DNA of 64,000 nucleotides from Mucispirillum schaedleri ASF457 (GTDB lineage Bacteria > Chrysiogenota > Deferribacteres > Deferribacterales > Mucispirillaceae), in contig NZ_CP097562.1 of NCBI RefSeq assembly GCF_000487995.2, positions 372,001-436,000 on the forward strand, in the 5' to 3' direction. Below are positions 55,185-63,202 of this stretch, one piece after another. Positions within the stretch are counted from its first letter, which is position 1. Each line of letters begins with the position of its first letter. Position numbers and translations under genes: made by a program. A model generated the notes under the pieces. That model did not search any database, was not told the DNA's origin, and worked only from the letters and a program-made list of their open reading frames with translations.

Positions 55185-55483
55185 AAACTACCTGCCTTTT
55201 TCATAATTATTAATAAGTCCATCATACATAAGCTGAATATTCATTACATTTATAATGTTTTATATATCTATCTTTTTTATATTAAACATACTTTTGAATA
55301 TTTCATCAAAATCAGATTTTATACTTTTTATTAGACTTTCTATTTTTGTTTGCACTTCCACAGCTAAAAATTAAAGGTTTAAACTTATCTAAAAATTTTG
55401 TGCAGAAGTCATTTTGAGCCTGATTTTAAAGGCAAAAAATCTAAATTATATATCACAAGTCAGATAAGTTCACATTTTTTATA
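55185..55483. other. Gap with short decayed frames and a dispersed element
   Basis: About 300 bp between the ABC ATPase and the sirtuin. On the minus strand a GTG frame (55361-55260, 33 aa, VEVQTKIESLIKSIKSDF...) and an 18-aa frame ending in YEKGR just before the ATPase read like tails of a lost gene. The dispersed element R4 (55380-55472) lies upstream of them. A decayed transporter module is the likely explanation. Confidence 0.4.
55380..55472 (+). repeat. Dispersed intergenic element, copy R4, with both ends visible
   Basis: Left end AAACTTATCTAAAAATTTTG, core TTTTGAGCCTGATTTTAAAG, right end CAGATAAGTTCA. AACTTATCT at the left is the inverse of AGATAAGTT at the right, a 9-bp terminal inverted repeat, and the right terminus TGAACTTATC (reverse) matches the end beside the IS3 remnants. 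About 93 bp, MITE-like. Confidence 0.75.
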
Positions 55484-56200
55484 TTATCTTAAAATATTTT
55501 CAGCAAATGCACTTACTTTTTCAGATGCAAGTTCTGCCCTTTCATAAATAACTTCATCAAAAAATCTGTCATCAATATATGGCGATTTATCAAGGTTGCA
55601 TAAAAGTCTTGCAGCTTTTACACCATTTGTTTTTGTGCCAAGGATTTGTGCAATAGGGATTACAGAACCTTCTGTTCCAATAACTGCTACACCATCACAA
55701 TGTTCTAATCCTGCAAATGCTTGATACATATCATAATATTTTGGTGCCTGTTCACCAAAAAATATTATAGATGGTTTAAATTCTACACTACCGCATTTTT
55801 CACATTTTAAAGGCTTATATTCTCCTTCAATATATATTTCATTAAGACATTCTGTGCAGTGAATATAATTTATATGACCATGAACATGCATAACTTTTCT
55901 ACATCCTGCTTTCTCAAGAAGATTATCAATATTTTGGGTAATAACCACAACTTTTTCTTCCCCATATTTATTCTGCAATTCTGCAATAACTTTATGCATT
56001 TTATTAGGCTCTGCATCAACATACTGGCATCTTCTTTTTGAGTAAAACTCATGTACCATGTTATAATTTGCTCTCCATGTTACAATATTACAGACTTTAT
56101 TAATATCATATTTATCCCACAGACCGTTTCCACCACGGAATACTCCAAGTCCGCTGTCTGCACTCAGCCCTGCACCACTGAAAAACAGTATTTTAGCCAT
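55484..56200 (-). CDS. cobB: Sirtuin, NAD-dependent protein deacylase
   Basis: 238 aa. NAD-binding FSGAGLSADSGLGVFRG (8-24), TQNIDNLLEKAG, catalytic His in HVHGHI and a zinc ribbon with two CxxC pairs (HCTECL and KCEKCG). Removes acyl groups from lysines; class III sirtuin-like. It follows rho and its terminator, so it probably has its own promoter. Confidence 0.92.
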   Translation of the reverse strand: MAKILFFSGAGLSADSGLGVFRGGNGLWDKYDINKVCNIVTWRANYNMVHEFYSKRRCQYVDAEPNKMHKVIAELQNKYGEEKVVVITQNIDNLLEKAGCRKVMHVHGHINYIHCTECLNEIYIEGEYKPLKCEKCGSVEFKPSIIFFGEQAPKYYDMYQAFAGLEHCDGVAVIGTEGSVIPIAQILGTKTNGVKAARLLCNLDKSPYIDDRFFDEVIYERAELASEKVSAFAENILR

Positions 56201-56216
56201 ACATCACCTATAAAAA

Positions 56217-56237
56217 ATGGGACATATAATGTCCCAT
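56217..56237 (-). terminator. Intrinsic terminator after rho
   Basis: ATGGGACAT and ATGTCCCAT with a 3-nt loop, followed on the minus strand by six Ts; 9 nt past the rho stop and 17 nt before the sirtuin start. Confidence 0.85.
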
Positions 56238-56245
56238 ATAACAAT

Positions 56246-57532
56246 TTATTTGCTCATATTATTTAAAAATTCAGCATTTGTTTTTGTGCCGCGCATTTTA
56301 TCAAGCACAAGTTCCATTGCATCTACAGGGTTCATATTTGACAAAAATCTGCGTAATATCCATACTTTATTCTGCTCTTCCTGAGTATGCAGCAGTTCTT
56401 CACGGCGTGTGCCTGATTTATTAATATCAATAGCAGGAAACAATCTGCGTTCAACAAGACGCCTGTCAAGATGAAGCTCCATATTACCTGTTCCCTTAAA
56501 TTCTTCAAAAATAACTTCATCCATTCTAGAACCTGTATCTACAAGGGCTGAAGCAATAATAGAAAGACTGCCACCGTTTTCAATATTTCTTGCAGCACCA
56601 AAAAAGCGTTTTGGTTTATGCAATGCATTCGCATCAACACCACCAGAAAGCACTTTACCACTTGATGGCTCAACAGCATTATATGCTCTTGCAAGACGAG
56701 TAATACTATCTAATATAATAACCACATCTCTGCCACTTTCTACAAGCCGTTTTGATTTATTAAGCACCATTTCAGCTACCTGCACATGTCTGTATGCCGG
56801 CTCATCAAAAGTAGATGATATAACTTCTACCTGCATAGGCTCTCTGCCTTCATTAACAGCTTCTGCAGTCATTGCTGCAACAGTTTTTTTAAAGTCTGTA
56901 ACTTCTTCCGGCCTTTCATCTATTAATAAAAGTATCATATATACTTCTGGGTGATTTTTTGCGATACTGCTCGCAATAGATTTCATAAGAACAGTTTTAC
57001 CAGTTCTAGGAGGTGCAACAATCAAACCACGCTGCCCTTTACCTATTGGAGCAATTAAATTTATACATCTTGTATCATATTTTGTAGGATCTGCTTCTAA
57101 ATCAAGTCTTTCATCTGGGAAAAGAGGAGTTAAGTTTTCAAACAGATTTCTTTGTCTTGTAGGTGCATCAAAGTTTACTGTTTCTACTTTTAAAAGTGCA
57201 AAATATTTTTCATTATCTTTTGGTGGTCTAATTTCACCAGCAACAGTATCTCCATTTCTAAGACCAAATCTTCTAATTTGTGCAGGTGATACATATATAT
57301 CATCAGGACCTGGAAGATAGTTATAGTCTGGAGAGCGGAGAAACCCAAACCCGTCTGGTAAAATCTCTAATACCCCTTGACCATAAATCTGACCATTTTT
57401 TATGCTTGTTGACTTTAATATTTCAAATACAAGCTCTTGTTTTAATAAGTTTTCAGCATTTTCAATTTCAAGCTGAGTAGCAATAGCCACTAAATCTTCA
57501 ATAGATTTCTTTTTTAACTCTGTAAGATTCAC
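56246..57532 (-). CDS. rho: Transcription termination factor Rho
   Basis: 428 aa from a GTG start with AGGGG 7 nt upstream. N-terminal helical domain, RNA-binding OSB domain ([16 protein letters not shown]), then the ATPase: [15 protein letters not shown] (Walker A), [13 protein letters not shown], Walker [17 protein letters not shown], the Q-loop [20 protein letters not shown] and the R-loop. No long insertion domain. Hexameric RNA-dependent terminator. Confidence 0.97.
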   Translation of the reverse strand: MNLTELKKKSIEDLVAIATQLEIENAENLLKQELVFEILKSTSIKNGQIYGQGVLEILPDGFGFLRSPDYNYLPGPDDIYVSPAQIRRFGLRNGDTVAGEIRPPKDNEKYFALLKVETVNFDAPTRQRNLFENLTPLFPDERLDLEADPTKYDTRCINLIAPIGKGQRGLIVAPPRTGKTVLMKSIASSIAKNHPEVYMILLLIDERPEEVTDFKKTVAAMTAEAVNEGREPMQVEVISSTFDEPAYRHVQVAEMVLNKSKRLVESGRDVVIILDSITRLARAYNAVEPSSGKVLSGGVDANALHKPKRFFGAARNIENGGSLSIIASALVDTGSRMDEVIFEEFKGTGNMELHLDRRLVERRLFPAIDINKSGTRREELLHTQEEQNKVWILRRFLSNMNPVDAMELVLDKMRGTKTNAEFLNNMSK

Positions 57533-57848
57533 AAATATACCCCTGTTTAATGAACATTTATATATTACTTAAAAATATTTTCACACAAAAATACATGAAT
57601 AAAGCAACAAACAAAACTTTAAGGTAACTGAAATTTAACTAAAAAATTGGTTGACAATATACAGAACCTTCTAGAAAATAATGGAATAAACTATATCTCT
57701 TTATTATTACATATTAAAAAGTTTGTCAAGAGAATTTATAAAATATATTTTTATATGACAGCAGCTTTATAAATAAATATTTTTTTAATGACTAAATAAA
57801 AAATATATGATAAAATTTATTTCATTAAAAATTGTAACGGAGAGAGTT
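57533..57848. other. Divergent spacer between rho and the ankyrin gene
   Basis: 316 bp. It holds the rho leader on one side and on the other a plus-strand promoter candidate (57651-57679). A TTCTAGAA palindrome at 57669-57676 lies in it. No small gene is convincing. Confidence 0.45.
57651..57679 (+). promoter_or_regulatory. Promoter candidate for the ankyrin lipoprotein gene
   Basis: A perfect TTGACA (57651-57656), a 17-bp spacer and a weak -10 GAAAAT (57674-57679). The leader would be about 165 nt. Confidence 0.4.
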
Positions 57849-59774
57849 ATGAAAAAACTTATTACTTTATCAGCAATTATTATTGTTATTTTTTCTTTTG
57901 GTTGTAAAAAAGAGCAAACACAAAAACAGCTTGATAATACAAGCAGTGAACAGGTTATAGAAAAAACTGATATGACTCAATTTGAAAAATCACTTTCACT
58001 ATTTAAAAATCCACAATATGATTTATTATACAAATTAATAGAAAAAGGCATCAATGCAGAGCTTGAAGATAATGTTACAATACCTTATCCAAGCCATGCA
58101 AAACGACTTTTAATAAATGATGAACAAATTACTATACAAAAAGGTGCAACGCCACTTGGTATTGCTGCCCTTTTCTGCACACCTTCACTTGTTAATAACT
58201 TAATAGAAAAAGGTGCAGATTTGAAAACAACTATTAATGGCAACTCTATTGCAGCTGTTATTATCCAATGCGGCGAAGCAGAACAGGCTGGTATGTTTGA
58301 AAACTACCTTAAAGCTGTCCGCAAATTTGAAAAAGATAACCCTGCAGTTTATGAAAATAAAGCAGAATTATATGCAGCTAACTCTATAATAAATATTATG
58401 GGAGATAATGGCGAATATATCCCAGTGCAGACAATTATGAACTATGCTGTTGAAAATAAATTAAATAATATTATACCTGTTATATTAAAGTATGCAGGTG
58501 GCATTAACTTCTTTAAAAATGATAATAATAATCCAAATAATCTGCTTCCAATAGTAACAGCTTTAGAAAATAATAACTATGAGGCTGCAAAACTGTTTTT
58601 TGATAAAACTGGCTCACTTTTTGCTCAAATGTATACTCTTGATGGTGTAAAAGTTTCATTGATTGATTACCTTTTCTATAATGTCATGGATGAAGAAATA
58701 AAAAAAGCAGATATTCCAGTAAATACATTCTTTAAATCATTAATCAATGGTTACAAACAAAGCGGAACAGGTATTAAAGAAATCAAAACTATGCTTGAAA
58801 GCGGCAATTTAACTACTGTATTAGATACACCATTAGCTGTTGAAAATGGTGAATTACCAGCTGGAGCAACTGTTGCACATATTGCTGCAGCTATGGAATA
58901 TCATGCTCTTTTAAAAGCCATGGCTTTTTATAATGAGAAAACTGAAATATTAAATATACAGGATAGTAATGGCGATACTCCACTTCATACTGCAGTTAGA
59001 GCAGGTAATCTATCAACAGCAAAAATATTATTAGAGGGTGGAGCATTTATTGATAAAGTAAATTATAATGGATTAACTCCACTTGCTGTGGTAATAAAAG
59101 AATATAATGGCAAAAATCAAGCAGCTCTTGTAAGGCTTCTTTTAACAAGTGCAGGCAATACTACATCTAGGTATGATTTAATGCCTGATGATAAAACAAT
59201 TGAAATATTTGAAAATGCAAAAAATATAAAAACAGTAAACGATATACTTAATAAATATAATATAAAAACAGAAAATATTGAAGCAAGGGGTTATTTATTA
59301 TCTGAATCAAAAAGATATGCAGAAAAAGAACTTAACCCACAGATTGTAAGAATTATGAAAGGCGGTATAGATAACCAGCTTCCATTTGCTGTATATATGT
59401 ATGAAATACCACCATTTCCAAAAGATGCTACCCCATTAATTGCAGCAGCTATTGCATGCTCTGAAAATACAGCCCGTAATTTGATACTTGCAAAAGCGAA
59501 TACAGATATAAGAATTACTGGTGAAAATGATTTAAAATATGATGCCTATGATTTTGCAGACAGAGTCTCTAAATGTGAACCAGTGAAAGCAATACTTAAA
59601 AATCCATCATCATTAAAGATTGATATAGAAGATTTGTTAGCATGGGATGTAGAACAGCCTGCGGAATATAATACAGCTGAAGAAGACGCATACACTGTAG
59701 AAAAAAATAATGATGACAGCAGCAAGAATGAAAATTCAGATGTAGAATTAATTATTGAAGAACCTGTACAATAA
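57849..59774 (+). CDS. Ankyrin-repeat lipoprotein
   Basis: 641 aa from ATG 57849 (GGAGAGAG upstream). Signal peptide KKLITLSAIIIVIFSFGC with lipobox SFGC (Cys at 19). Ankyrin repeats occur in three blocks: GATPLGIAALFCTPSLVNNL, then SNGDTPLHTAVRAGNLSTAK with NGLTPLAVVIKE, and DATPLIAAAIACSENTARNL. The tail is acidic. Exported and membrane-anchored, so it likely makes protein contacts in the periplasm or outer membrane. Ankyrin proteins can interact with hosts, but there is no evidence for that here. Confidence 0.85.
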   Translation: MKKLITLSAIIIVIFSFGCKKEQTQKQLDNTSSEQVIEKTDMTQFEKSLSLFKNPQYDLLYKLIEKGINAELEDNVTIPYPSHAKRLLINDEQITIQKGATPLGIAALFCTPSLVNNLIEKGADLKTTINGNSIAAVIIQCGEAEQAGMFENYLKAVRKFEKDNPAVYENKAELYAANSIINIMGDNGEYIPVQTIMNYAVENKLNNIIPVILKYAGGINFFKNDNNNPNNLLPIVTALENNNYEAAKLFFDKTGSLFAQMYTLDGVKVSLIDYLFYNVMDEEIKKADIPVNTFFKSLINGYKQSGTGIKEIKTMLESGNLTTVLDTPLAVENGELPAGATVAHIAAAMEYHALLKAMAFYNEKTEILNIQDSNGDTPLHTAVRAGNLSTAKILLEGGAFIDKVNYNGLTPLAVVIKEYNGKNQAALVRLLLTSAGNTTSRYDLMPDDKTIEIFENAKNIKTVNDILNKYNIKTENIEARGYLLSESKRYAEKELNPQIVRIMKGGIDNQLPFAVYMYEIPPFPKDATPLIAAAIACSENTARNLILAKANTDIRITGENDLKYDAYDFADRVSKCEPVKAILKNPSSLKIDIEDLLAWDVEQPAEYNTAEEDAYTVEKNNDDSSKNENSDVELIIEEPVQ

Positions 59775-59807
59775 ATAAGTAATATTATAAAATATTTAAA
59801 AATATTA

Positions 59808-59838
59808 AAGCCTGATAATATAACTTATTATCAGGCTT
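59808..59838 (+). terminator. Terminator after the ankyrin gene
   Basis: AAGCCTGATAAT (59808-59819) pairs perfectly with ATTATCAGGCTT (59827-59838), followed by ATCTT; 33 nt past the stop. Confidence 0.75.
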
Positions 59839-60267
59839 ATCTTAAACAATTATTTAATATAAATCAGCTAATGATATATTTTATGAAAACTTAAACGACT
59901 GCTTAAATTGCTGCACTCATTTGTAGATTTTATAAAGGGATGATTGAGATAAACTTTATAATAGTATTTTATGTAATTGTGTGTTATATGCTGTGAAGCT
60001 GCTTTATACTTATGATATAAAAACAATATATAGAGTGTAAATATATTTTTATAATACTTTTTTTAAAATTGCAAATTTGCTGAAATACTATCAAAGATTA
60101 ATTTTCCTTATATTTTTCAGCAGTTTTTATGTTATTTATATAAATACTGCTTTTTATTTATATATATTTTTACTGCATTAACTAAATATTTTATTTTGTA
60201 GAATGTATATAAATATCTTAAATTTGAATATAATTAGACTACTACTTTATATTTGGAGAATTAACTG
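59839..60267. other. A/T-rich gap without a gene
   Basis: About 430 bp. No reading frame with a ribosome binding site. A hairpin AGCAG...CTGCT followed by Ts lies at 60119-60156 and could end stray transcription. GCAAATTT and ATACTATCAAA around 60069-60094 recur near 60655-60680, so part of the gap is repeat-derived. Confidence 0.5.
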
Positions 60268-60471
60268 ATGGAAATTACTGTTTTAATACTTATTATAGCT
60301 GGAACATACTTTTTTTTAAAGTTTTTTACAGTTCACAGATGCCCATACTGCCAGTCAAGATATATCAACAGAAAAAAAAATATGGAAGTTAAGTCTGGTT
60401 ATAAAGTATATGTATGCAGTGCATGCGGAAAAGTAACTGAAAGGAAAAATCTGTTTTATAAAGAAAAATAA
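60268..60471 (+). CDS. Small membrane-anchored zinc-ribbon protein
   Basis: 67 aa. Residues 2-20 form one membrane helix (ITVLILIIAGTYFFLKFF). A zinc ribbon follows with CPYCQSRY and CSACGKV (two CxxC pairs) and a Lys-rich tail. GGAGAA 9 nt before the ATG supports the start. Function unknown; the CxxC pairs suggest zinc binding on the cytoplasmic side. Flanked on both sides by repeat-rich gaps. Confidence 0.65.
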   Translation: MEITVLILIIAGTYFFLKFFTVHRCPYCQSRYINRKKNMEVKSGYKVYVCSACGKVTERKNLFYKEK

Positions 60472-60481
60472 TATTAAAAAT

Positions 60482-60601
60482 TGGACTTACCAAAAAAATT
60501 TATGCAGCAGTCATTTTGACCTTATTTTAAAGACAAAAAAATCTAAATTATATATATTACAGCAGTATATAACATTGTTAAATTATCTGTTGTTTAGATA
60601 C
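60482..60601 (+). repeat. Dispersed intergenic element, copy R5
   Basis: TGGACTTACC end, then AAAAAAATTTATGCAGCAGT, TTATTTTAAAGACAAAAAAA, ATATTACAGCAGTATATAAC and the TTTAGATAC end. It starts 10 nt after the zinc-ribbon gene. The gap to 60862 also has the 33-bp repeat (60620-60652) and the atpE terminator; no gene is seen. Confidence 0.75.
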
Positions 60602-60619
60602 TATATATACTTTATCTAT

Positions 60620-60652
60620 TAAATAAGGTTATATTTATTTCTTACAATTAAA
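60620..60652. repeat. 33-bp repeat, copy 2
   Basis: Differs at one position from 46919-46951. It directly follows element R5. Confidence 0.55.
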
Positions 60653-60806
60653 ATTGCAAATTTTTAAAGATACTATCAAATATGTATGTATCTATATTAT
60701 GTTTATTAAAAGTATCCAATATTTTTTAATACATTATATCACAGTATTCTTTATCTGGACTTACATTTATTAATGTTACTTTTATTTTACATTTCTTTTA
60801 TAATAT

Positions 60807-60835
60807 AAAAAAAGGCAGAGTTTATATACCCTGCC
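60807..60835 (-). terminator. Terminator after atpE
   Basis: On the minus strand GGCAG (60835-60831) and CTGCC (60818-60814) close a stem with an A/T loop, followed by seven Ts; 27 nt past the atpE stop. Confidence 0.75.
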
Positions 60836-60862
60836 CTTATATATTTTGATTTATTATAAATC

Positions 60863-61162
60863 TTACTTAACAAAAAGAAGGATAAGAGATACAACTAAAC
60901 CATAAATAGCGATAGATTCAATAAGTGCAACACCTACAAGTAAGTAAGTGAAAATTTTACCTGCAACCCCAGGGTTACGAGAAATACCTTCAAGACCGCC
61001 TCTAATAGCACTACCCATACCAACACCAGCACCAAGACCAGCAAGACCGATTGCAAGACCTGCACCTAAGTAAAGTGCCCATGCACTAGATGATGCACCA
61101 GTTTGTGCGAAAGCTGGCACTGCAATTAATGCCATCATTGTAGCTAAGATAACTTTTTTCAT
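60863..61162 (-). CDS. atpE: ATP synthase F0 subunit c with signal-peptide-like N-terminus
   Basis: 99 aa from ATG 61162 (GGAGG 7 nt upstream). Residues 1-19 look like a cleavable signal (KKVILATMMALIAVPAFA-Q), giving a mature c-subunit of about 80 residues. Helix 1 has the glycine ladder GLAGLGAGVGMG, the loop RNPG, and helix 2 carries the ion-binding E82 in ALIESIAIYG. The Gln of Na+ c-rings is absent from helix 1, so H+ is more likely. Separated from atpB by 626 bp. Confidence 0.93.
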   Translation of the reverse strand: MKKVILATMMALIAVPAFAQTGASSSAWALYLGAGLAIGLAGLGAGVGMGSAIRGGLEGISRNPGVAGKIFTYLLVGVALIESIAIYGLVVSLILLFVK

Positions 61163-61313
61163 TGAAAAGTCCTCCAAAAAATAAAAAATATTTTAAGCGT
61201 AAAATAAGAACGCTATTTTTTTAATTTATATATACATCTTAATAAGATTATATATTTACAAATTTACTTAATTAAATCAAATATAATTTAATCAAGATTT
61301 TAAGCTTAATATA

Positions 61314-61380
61314 GGCGGATCGCTTTAAAACAAAGGGAGTTTACACAATAGTAAATGACCAAGTTTTGAAACTATCCAAC
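61314..61380. repeat. Covarying hairpin unit, copy 1
   Basis: GGCGGAT start, inner stem TTTAAAAC with GTTTTGAAA, apical GGGAGTTTAC-N7-GTAAATGACC and TCCAAC end. The stem base here is weaker than in copy 4 (CGC against ACTA). Confidence 0.7.
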
Positions 61381-61445
61381 AACAAATAAACTAAAACTAA
61401 GCGATGTTAAACATCATATTTAGCTTGAATTTTTTCTTTAGACAA

Positions 61446-61512
61446 GGCGGAAAGTTTTAAAATGAAAGGAGTTTACATAATAGTAAATGACCGAATTTAA
61501 AAACTTTCCAAC
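61446..61512. repeat. Covarying hairpin unit, copy 2
   Basis: GGCGGAAAGTTTT pairs with AAAACTTTCC. Compared with copy 4 (GGATAG/CTATCC) the pair T-A became A-T on both sides (GGAAAG/CTTTCC), a compensated change. Apical AGGAGTTTAC...GTAAATGACC is kept. Outer arms ATATTTAGCTT and AAGCTAAATAT flank it. Confidence 0.72.
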
Positions 61513-61558
61513 ATATCCTAAGCTAAATATATTTAATTAAGATTTTTAGTTTAATCTA

Positions 61559-61626
61559 GGCGGAATGATAAAAAGCGACAGGAGTTTATATAATAAGTAA
61601 ATGACTTAGCTTTTTATTAAGCCAAC
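61559..61626. repeat. Covarying hairpin unit, copy 3
   Basis: The inner stem is entirely different in sequence yet paired: ATAAAAAGC with GCTTTTTAT. The apical AGGAGTTTAT...GTAAATGACT keeps G-GA/GA-C with the next pair changed from G-C to A-T. Outer arms TTTTTAGTTTA and TAAACTAAAAA pair perfectly. Confidence 0.72.
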
Positions 61627-61693
61627 AACGAATAAACTAAAAACTAAACAATTTCAAACATCGCAAATTAGCTTAGATTTTAATTTTAGACAA

Positions 61694-61760
61694 GGCGGAT
61701 AGTTTTAAAACGAAGGGAGTTTACATAGAAGTAAATGACCAAGTTTTGAAACTATCCAAC
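61694..61760. repeat. Covarying hairpin unit, copy 4
   Basis: Best-paired copy: GGATAGTTTTAAAAC with GTTTTGAAACTATCC (one G-T pair), apical GGGAGTTTAC-N6-GTAAATGACC, TCCAAC end. Outer arms TTTTAATTTTAGAC and GTATAAAATTAAAA also pair. It ends 28 nt before the atpB stop. Confidence 0.72.
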
Positions 61761-61788
61761 ACCGTATAAAATTAAAAGACAGCGAATT

Positions 61789-62460
61789 TTAGTGAGCTTC
61801 TTCTAAAGCACCAGCTATATACACCATAGTCAGCATCATAAATACAAAAGCCTGAAGTATGCTTGTAAATATCATTAAGAAGAACATTGGTATTGGTAAT
61901 AAAAATGGTACAAGCATAAATAATATTACCACTACTAAGTCTTCACCAGCAATGTTACCAAAAAGCCTCATTGTAAGTGAAAGTGGTCTTGCTAAGTGGC
62001 TGATAATTTCTATGATTAACATAAATGGTGCAAGTGCTGGTAAAGGTCCTAAAAAGTGCTTAATATAAGATGCACCATGTTTTTTAATACCTATAAAGTT
62101 ATAAAGTAAAAATACAAATATTGCAGGAGCAGCAGTTGTATTCATATTGCTTGTAGGTGGAATAAGCCCAGGAATAAGTCCCATAAGATTTGATACTGCA
62201 ACATAAAGACCAATACCAAAAACTATTGGCAGATAAGGTTTACCTTCTTTACCCATAACATCTACAGCTAAATTGCTGAGACCGCCAACTAAAACTTCAA
62301 AAAAGTTTTGTGACTTAGAAGGTATTTCGCTGCGTAATGAGCGGACATATAAACCTAAAAAGAAAATAATGCACACAGCAACACAAAGCATAATTACATG
62401 AAGATAATGATGCTGAATATTTGCTGGTAAAAATGATGTCAAATTAAGAGGATGTTCCAT
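61789..62460 (-). CDS. atpB: ATP synthase F0 subunit a
   Basis: 223 aa from ATG 62460 (GGGGGAAAG upstream; it overlaps atpI by 17 nt). Five or six helices. The essential Arg of the proton path is in LSLTMRLFGNIAGED, and the C-terminal helix has SILQAFVFMMLTMVYI. It works with the c-ring to couple H+ flow to rotation. The next gene of the operon, atpE, follows only after a 626-bp hairpin-filled spacer. Confidence 0.95.
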   Translation of the reverse strand: MEHPLNLTSFLPANIQHHYLHVIMLCVAVCIIFFLGLYVRSLRSEIPSKSQNFFEVLVGGLSNLAVDVMGKEGKPYLPIVFGIGLYVAVSNLMGLIPGLIPPTSNMNTTAAPAIFVFLLYNFIGIKKHGASYIKHFLGPLPALAPFMLIIEIISHLARPLSLTMRLFGNIAGEDLVVVILFMLVPFLLPIPMFFLMIFTSILQAFVFMMLTMVYIAGALEEAH

Positions 62461-62818
62461 CTTCTTTCCCCCGAAAGATTTGATATATTCCAGTAATAAA
62501 AACTCCCACAAAAGGAAGTATTATACCCAAAGCAAATGACCATTTGTATAACTTAAGCACTACAAGAGAAATATATATACAAACACCAATAAAAACCCAC
62601 CTTGTAAAACTTTGCAGCAGAAAGCCTGTAACTGCAGCCTGCTTTACTGCTCTTTTTAAATAACGGGCAAGTAAAAGTAAATCAATCAATATGATAATAA
62701 AACCTGCAAAAAAAGCATTTGCATAAGTTATATCATAAAAAAAATAAAACACTGTATAACATGATAACAGCATTATTATAGAGATTATAAGCACAGGTTT
62801 ATAACTTTTTATCACCAT
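62444..62818 (-). CDS. atpI: ATP synthase subunit I
   Basis: 124 aa with four membrane helices (about 8-28, 34-50, 66-85, 92-112) and a loop RYLKRAVKQAAVTGFLLQSFTRW typical of AtpI. Helps assemble the c-ring and may aid Mg2+ uptake. Overlaps atpB by 17 nt. Confidence 0.8.
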   Translation of the reverse strand: MVIKSYKPVLIISIIMLLSCYTVFYFFYDITYANAFFAGFIIILIDLLLLARYLKRAVKQAAVTGFLLQSFTRWVFIGVCIYISLVVLKLYKWSFALGIILPFVGVFITGIYQIFRGKEDGTSS

Positions 62819-62916
62819 ATCTTTATTATATTATATTATATATTTTTTTTTCGCAAGTGTTTTCTACACTATTTTTATGTTTTTTATTAGTTTACAAGTG
62901 TATACAAAACACTTGT

Positions 62917-63201
62917 TTATTTCTTTTCCTTTTTATCATCCCTTATATTTTCTAAAGTAATGCCTGCTTTTTTCATATAGTGTATTGCATTTTTTATACC
63001 TGCTATTACACCAAAAATTAAAAATATAAATAAAAGCCATGGAGAAGTTCCCAGCCACTTATCTAAAAAATATCCTATTGCTCCACCTACAAGCATACCA
63101 GAAACAAGAGCCATACCTACAGTAGATGCATTAAAAAGCTGCTTATAAACGGACTTGTCTTTATTTTCTTCATCACCATTATTGTTAGGTATATATGCCA
63201 T
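62917..63201 (-). CDS. atpZ: AtpZ-type small F0F1-associated protein
   Basis: 94 aa. Two membrane helices: one with SGMLVGGAIGYFLDKWLGTSPW (the conserved AtpZ/ATPase_gene1 motif), then LLFIFLIFGVIAGIKNAIHYM, and a charged tail. Sits 1 nt after hemL and before atpI as usual. A 98-bp A/T-rich gap separates it from atpI. Confidence 0.85.
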   Translation of the reverse strand: MAYIPNNNGDEENKDKSVYKQLFNASTVGMALVSGMLVGGAIGYFLDKWLGTSPWLLFIFLIFGVIAGIKNAIHYMKKAGITLENIRDDKKEKK

Positions 63202-63202
63202 A

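Larger units (their letters stand above)
61178..61788. other. Intercistronic region atpB-atpE holding a four-copy hairpin array
   Basis: No gene. Four cores of 67-68 nt (below) start at 61314, 61446, 61559 and 61694, spaced 132, 113 and 135 nt. The linkers after copies 1 and 3 resemble each other (ATAAACTAAAA...CTTAGATT/CTTGAATT...TTTAGACAA), as do the segments before copies 1 and 3, so a two-unit block was duplicated. Linker parts also pair with each other to extend each core into a stem-loop of about 100-120 nt. From 61178 to 61260 I see only the atpE leader. Confidence 0.7.

Noticed and set aside
60863-61162. Sodium-type c-ring
   Set aside because: The ES pair in helix 2 is present, but the Gln of helix 1 needed for Na+ coordination is missing.
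61314-61760. Integron attC sites
   Set aside because: ATCCAAC at the end of some copies fits the attC R'' pattern, but copy 3 does not, the matching R' core is not placed consistently, and no integrase or gene cassette is present.
61178-61788. CRISPR array between atpB and atpE
   Set aside because: The repeats are imperfect, palindromic and 67 nt long with unequal, mutually similar linkers, and no cas gene is near. Spacers are not unique sequences.
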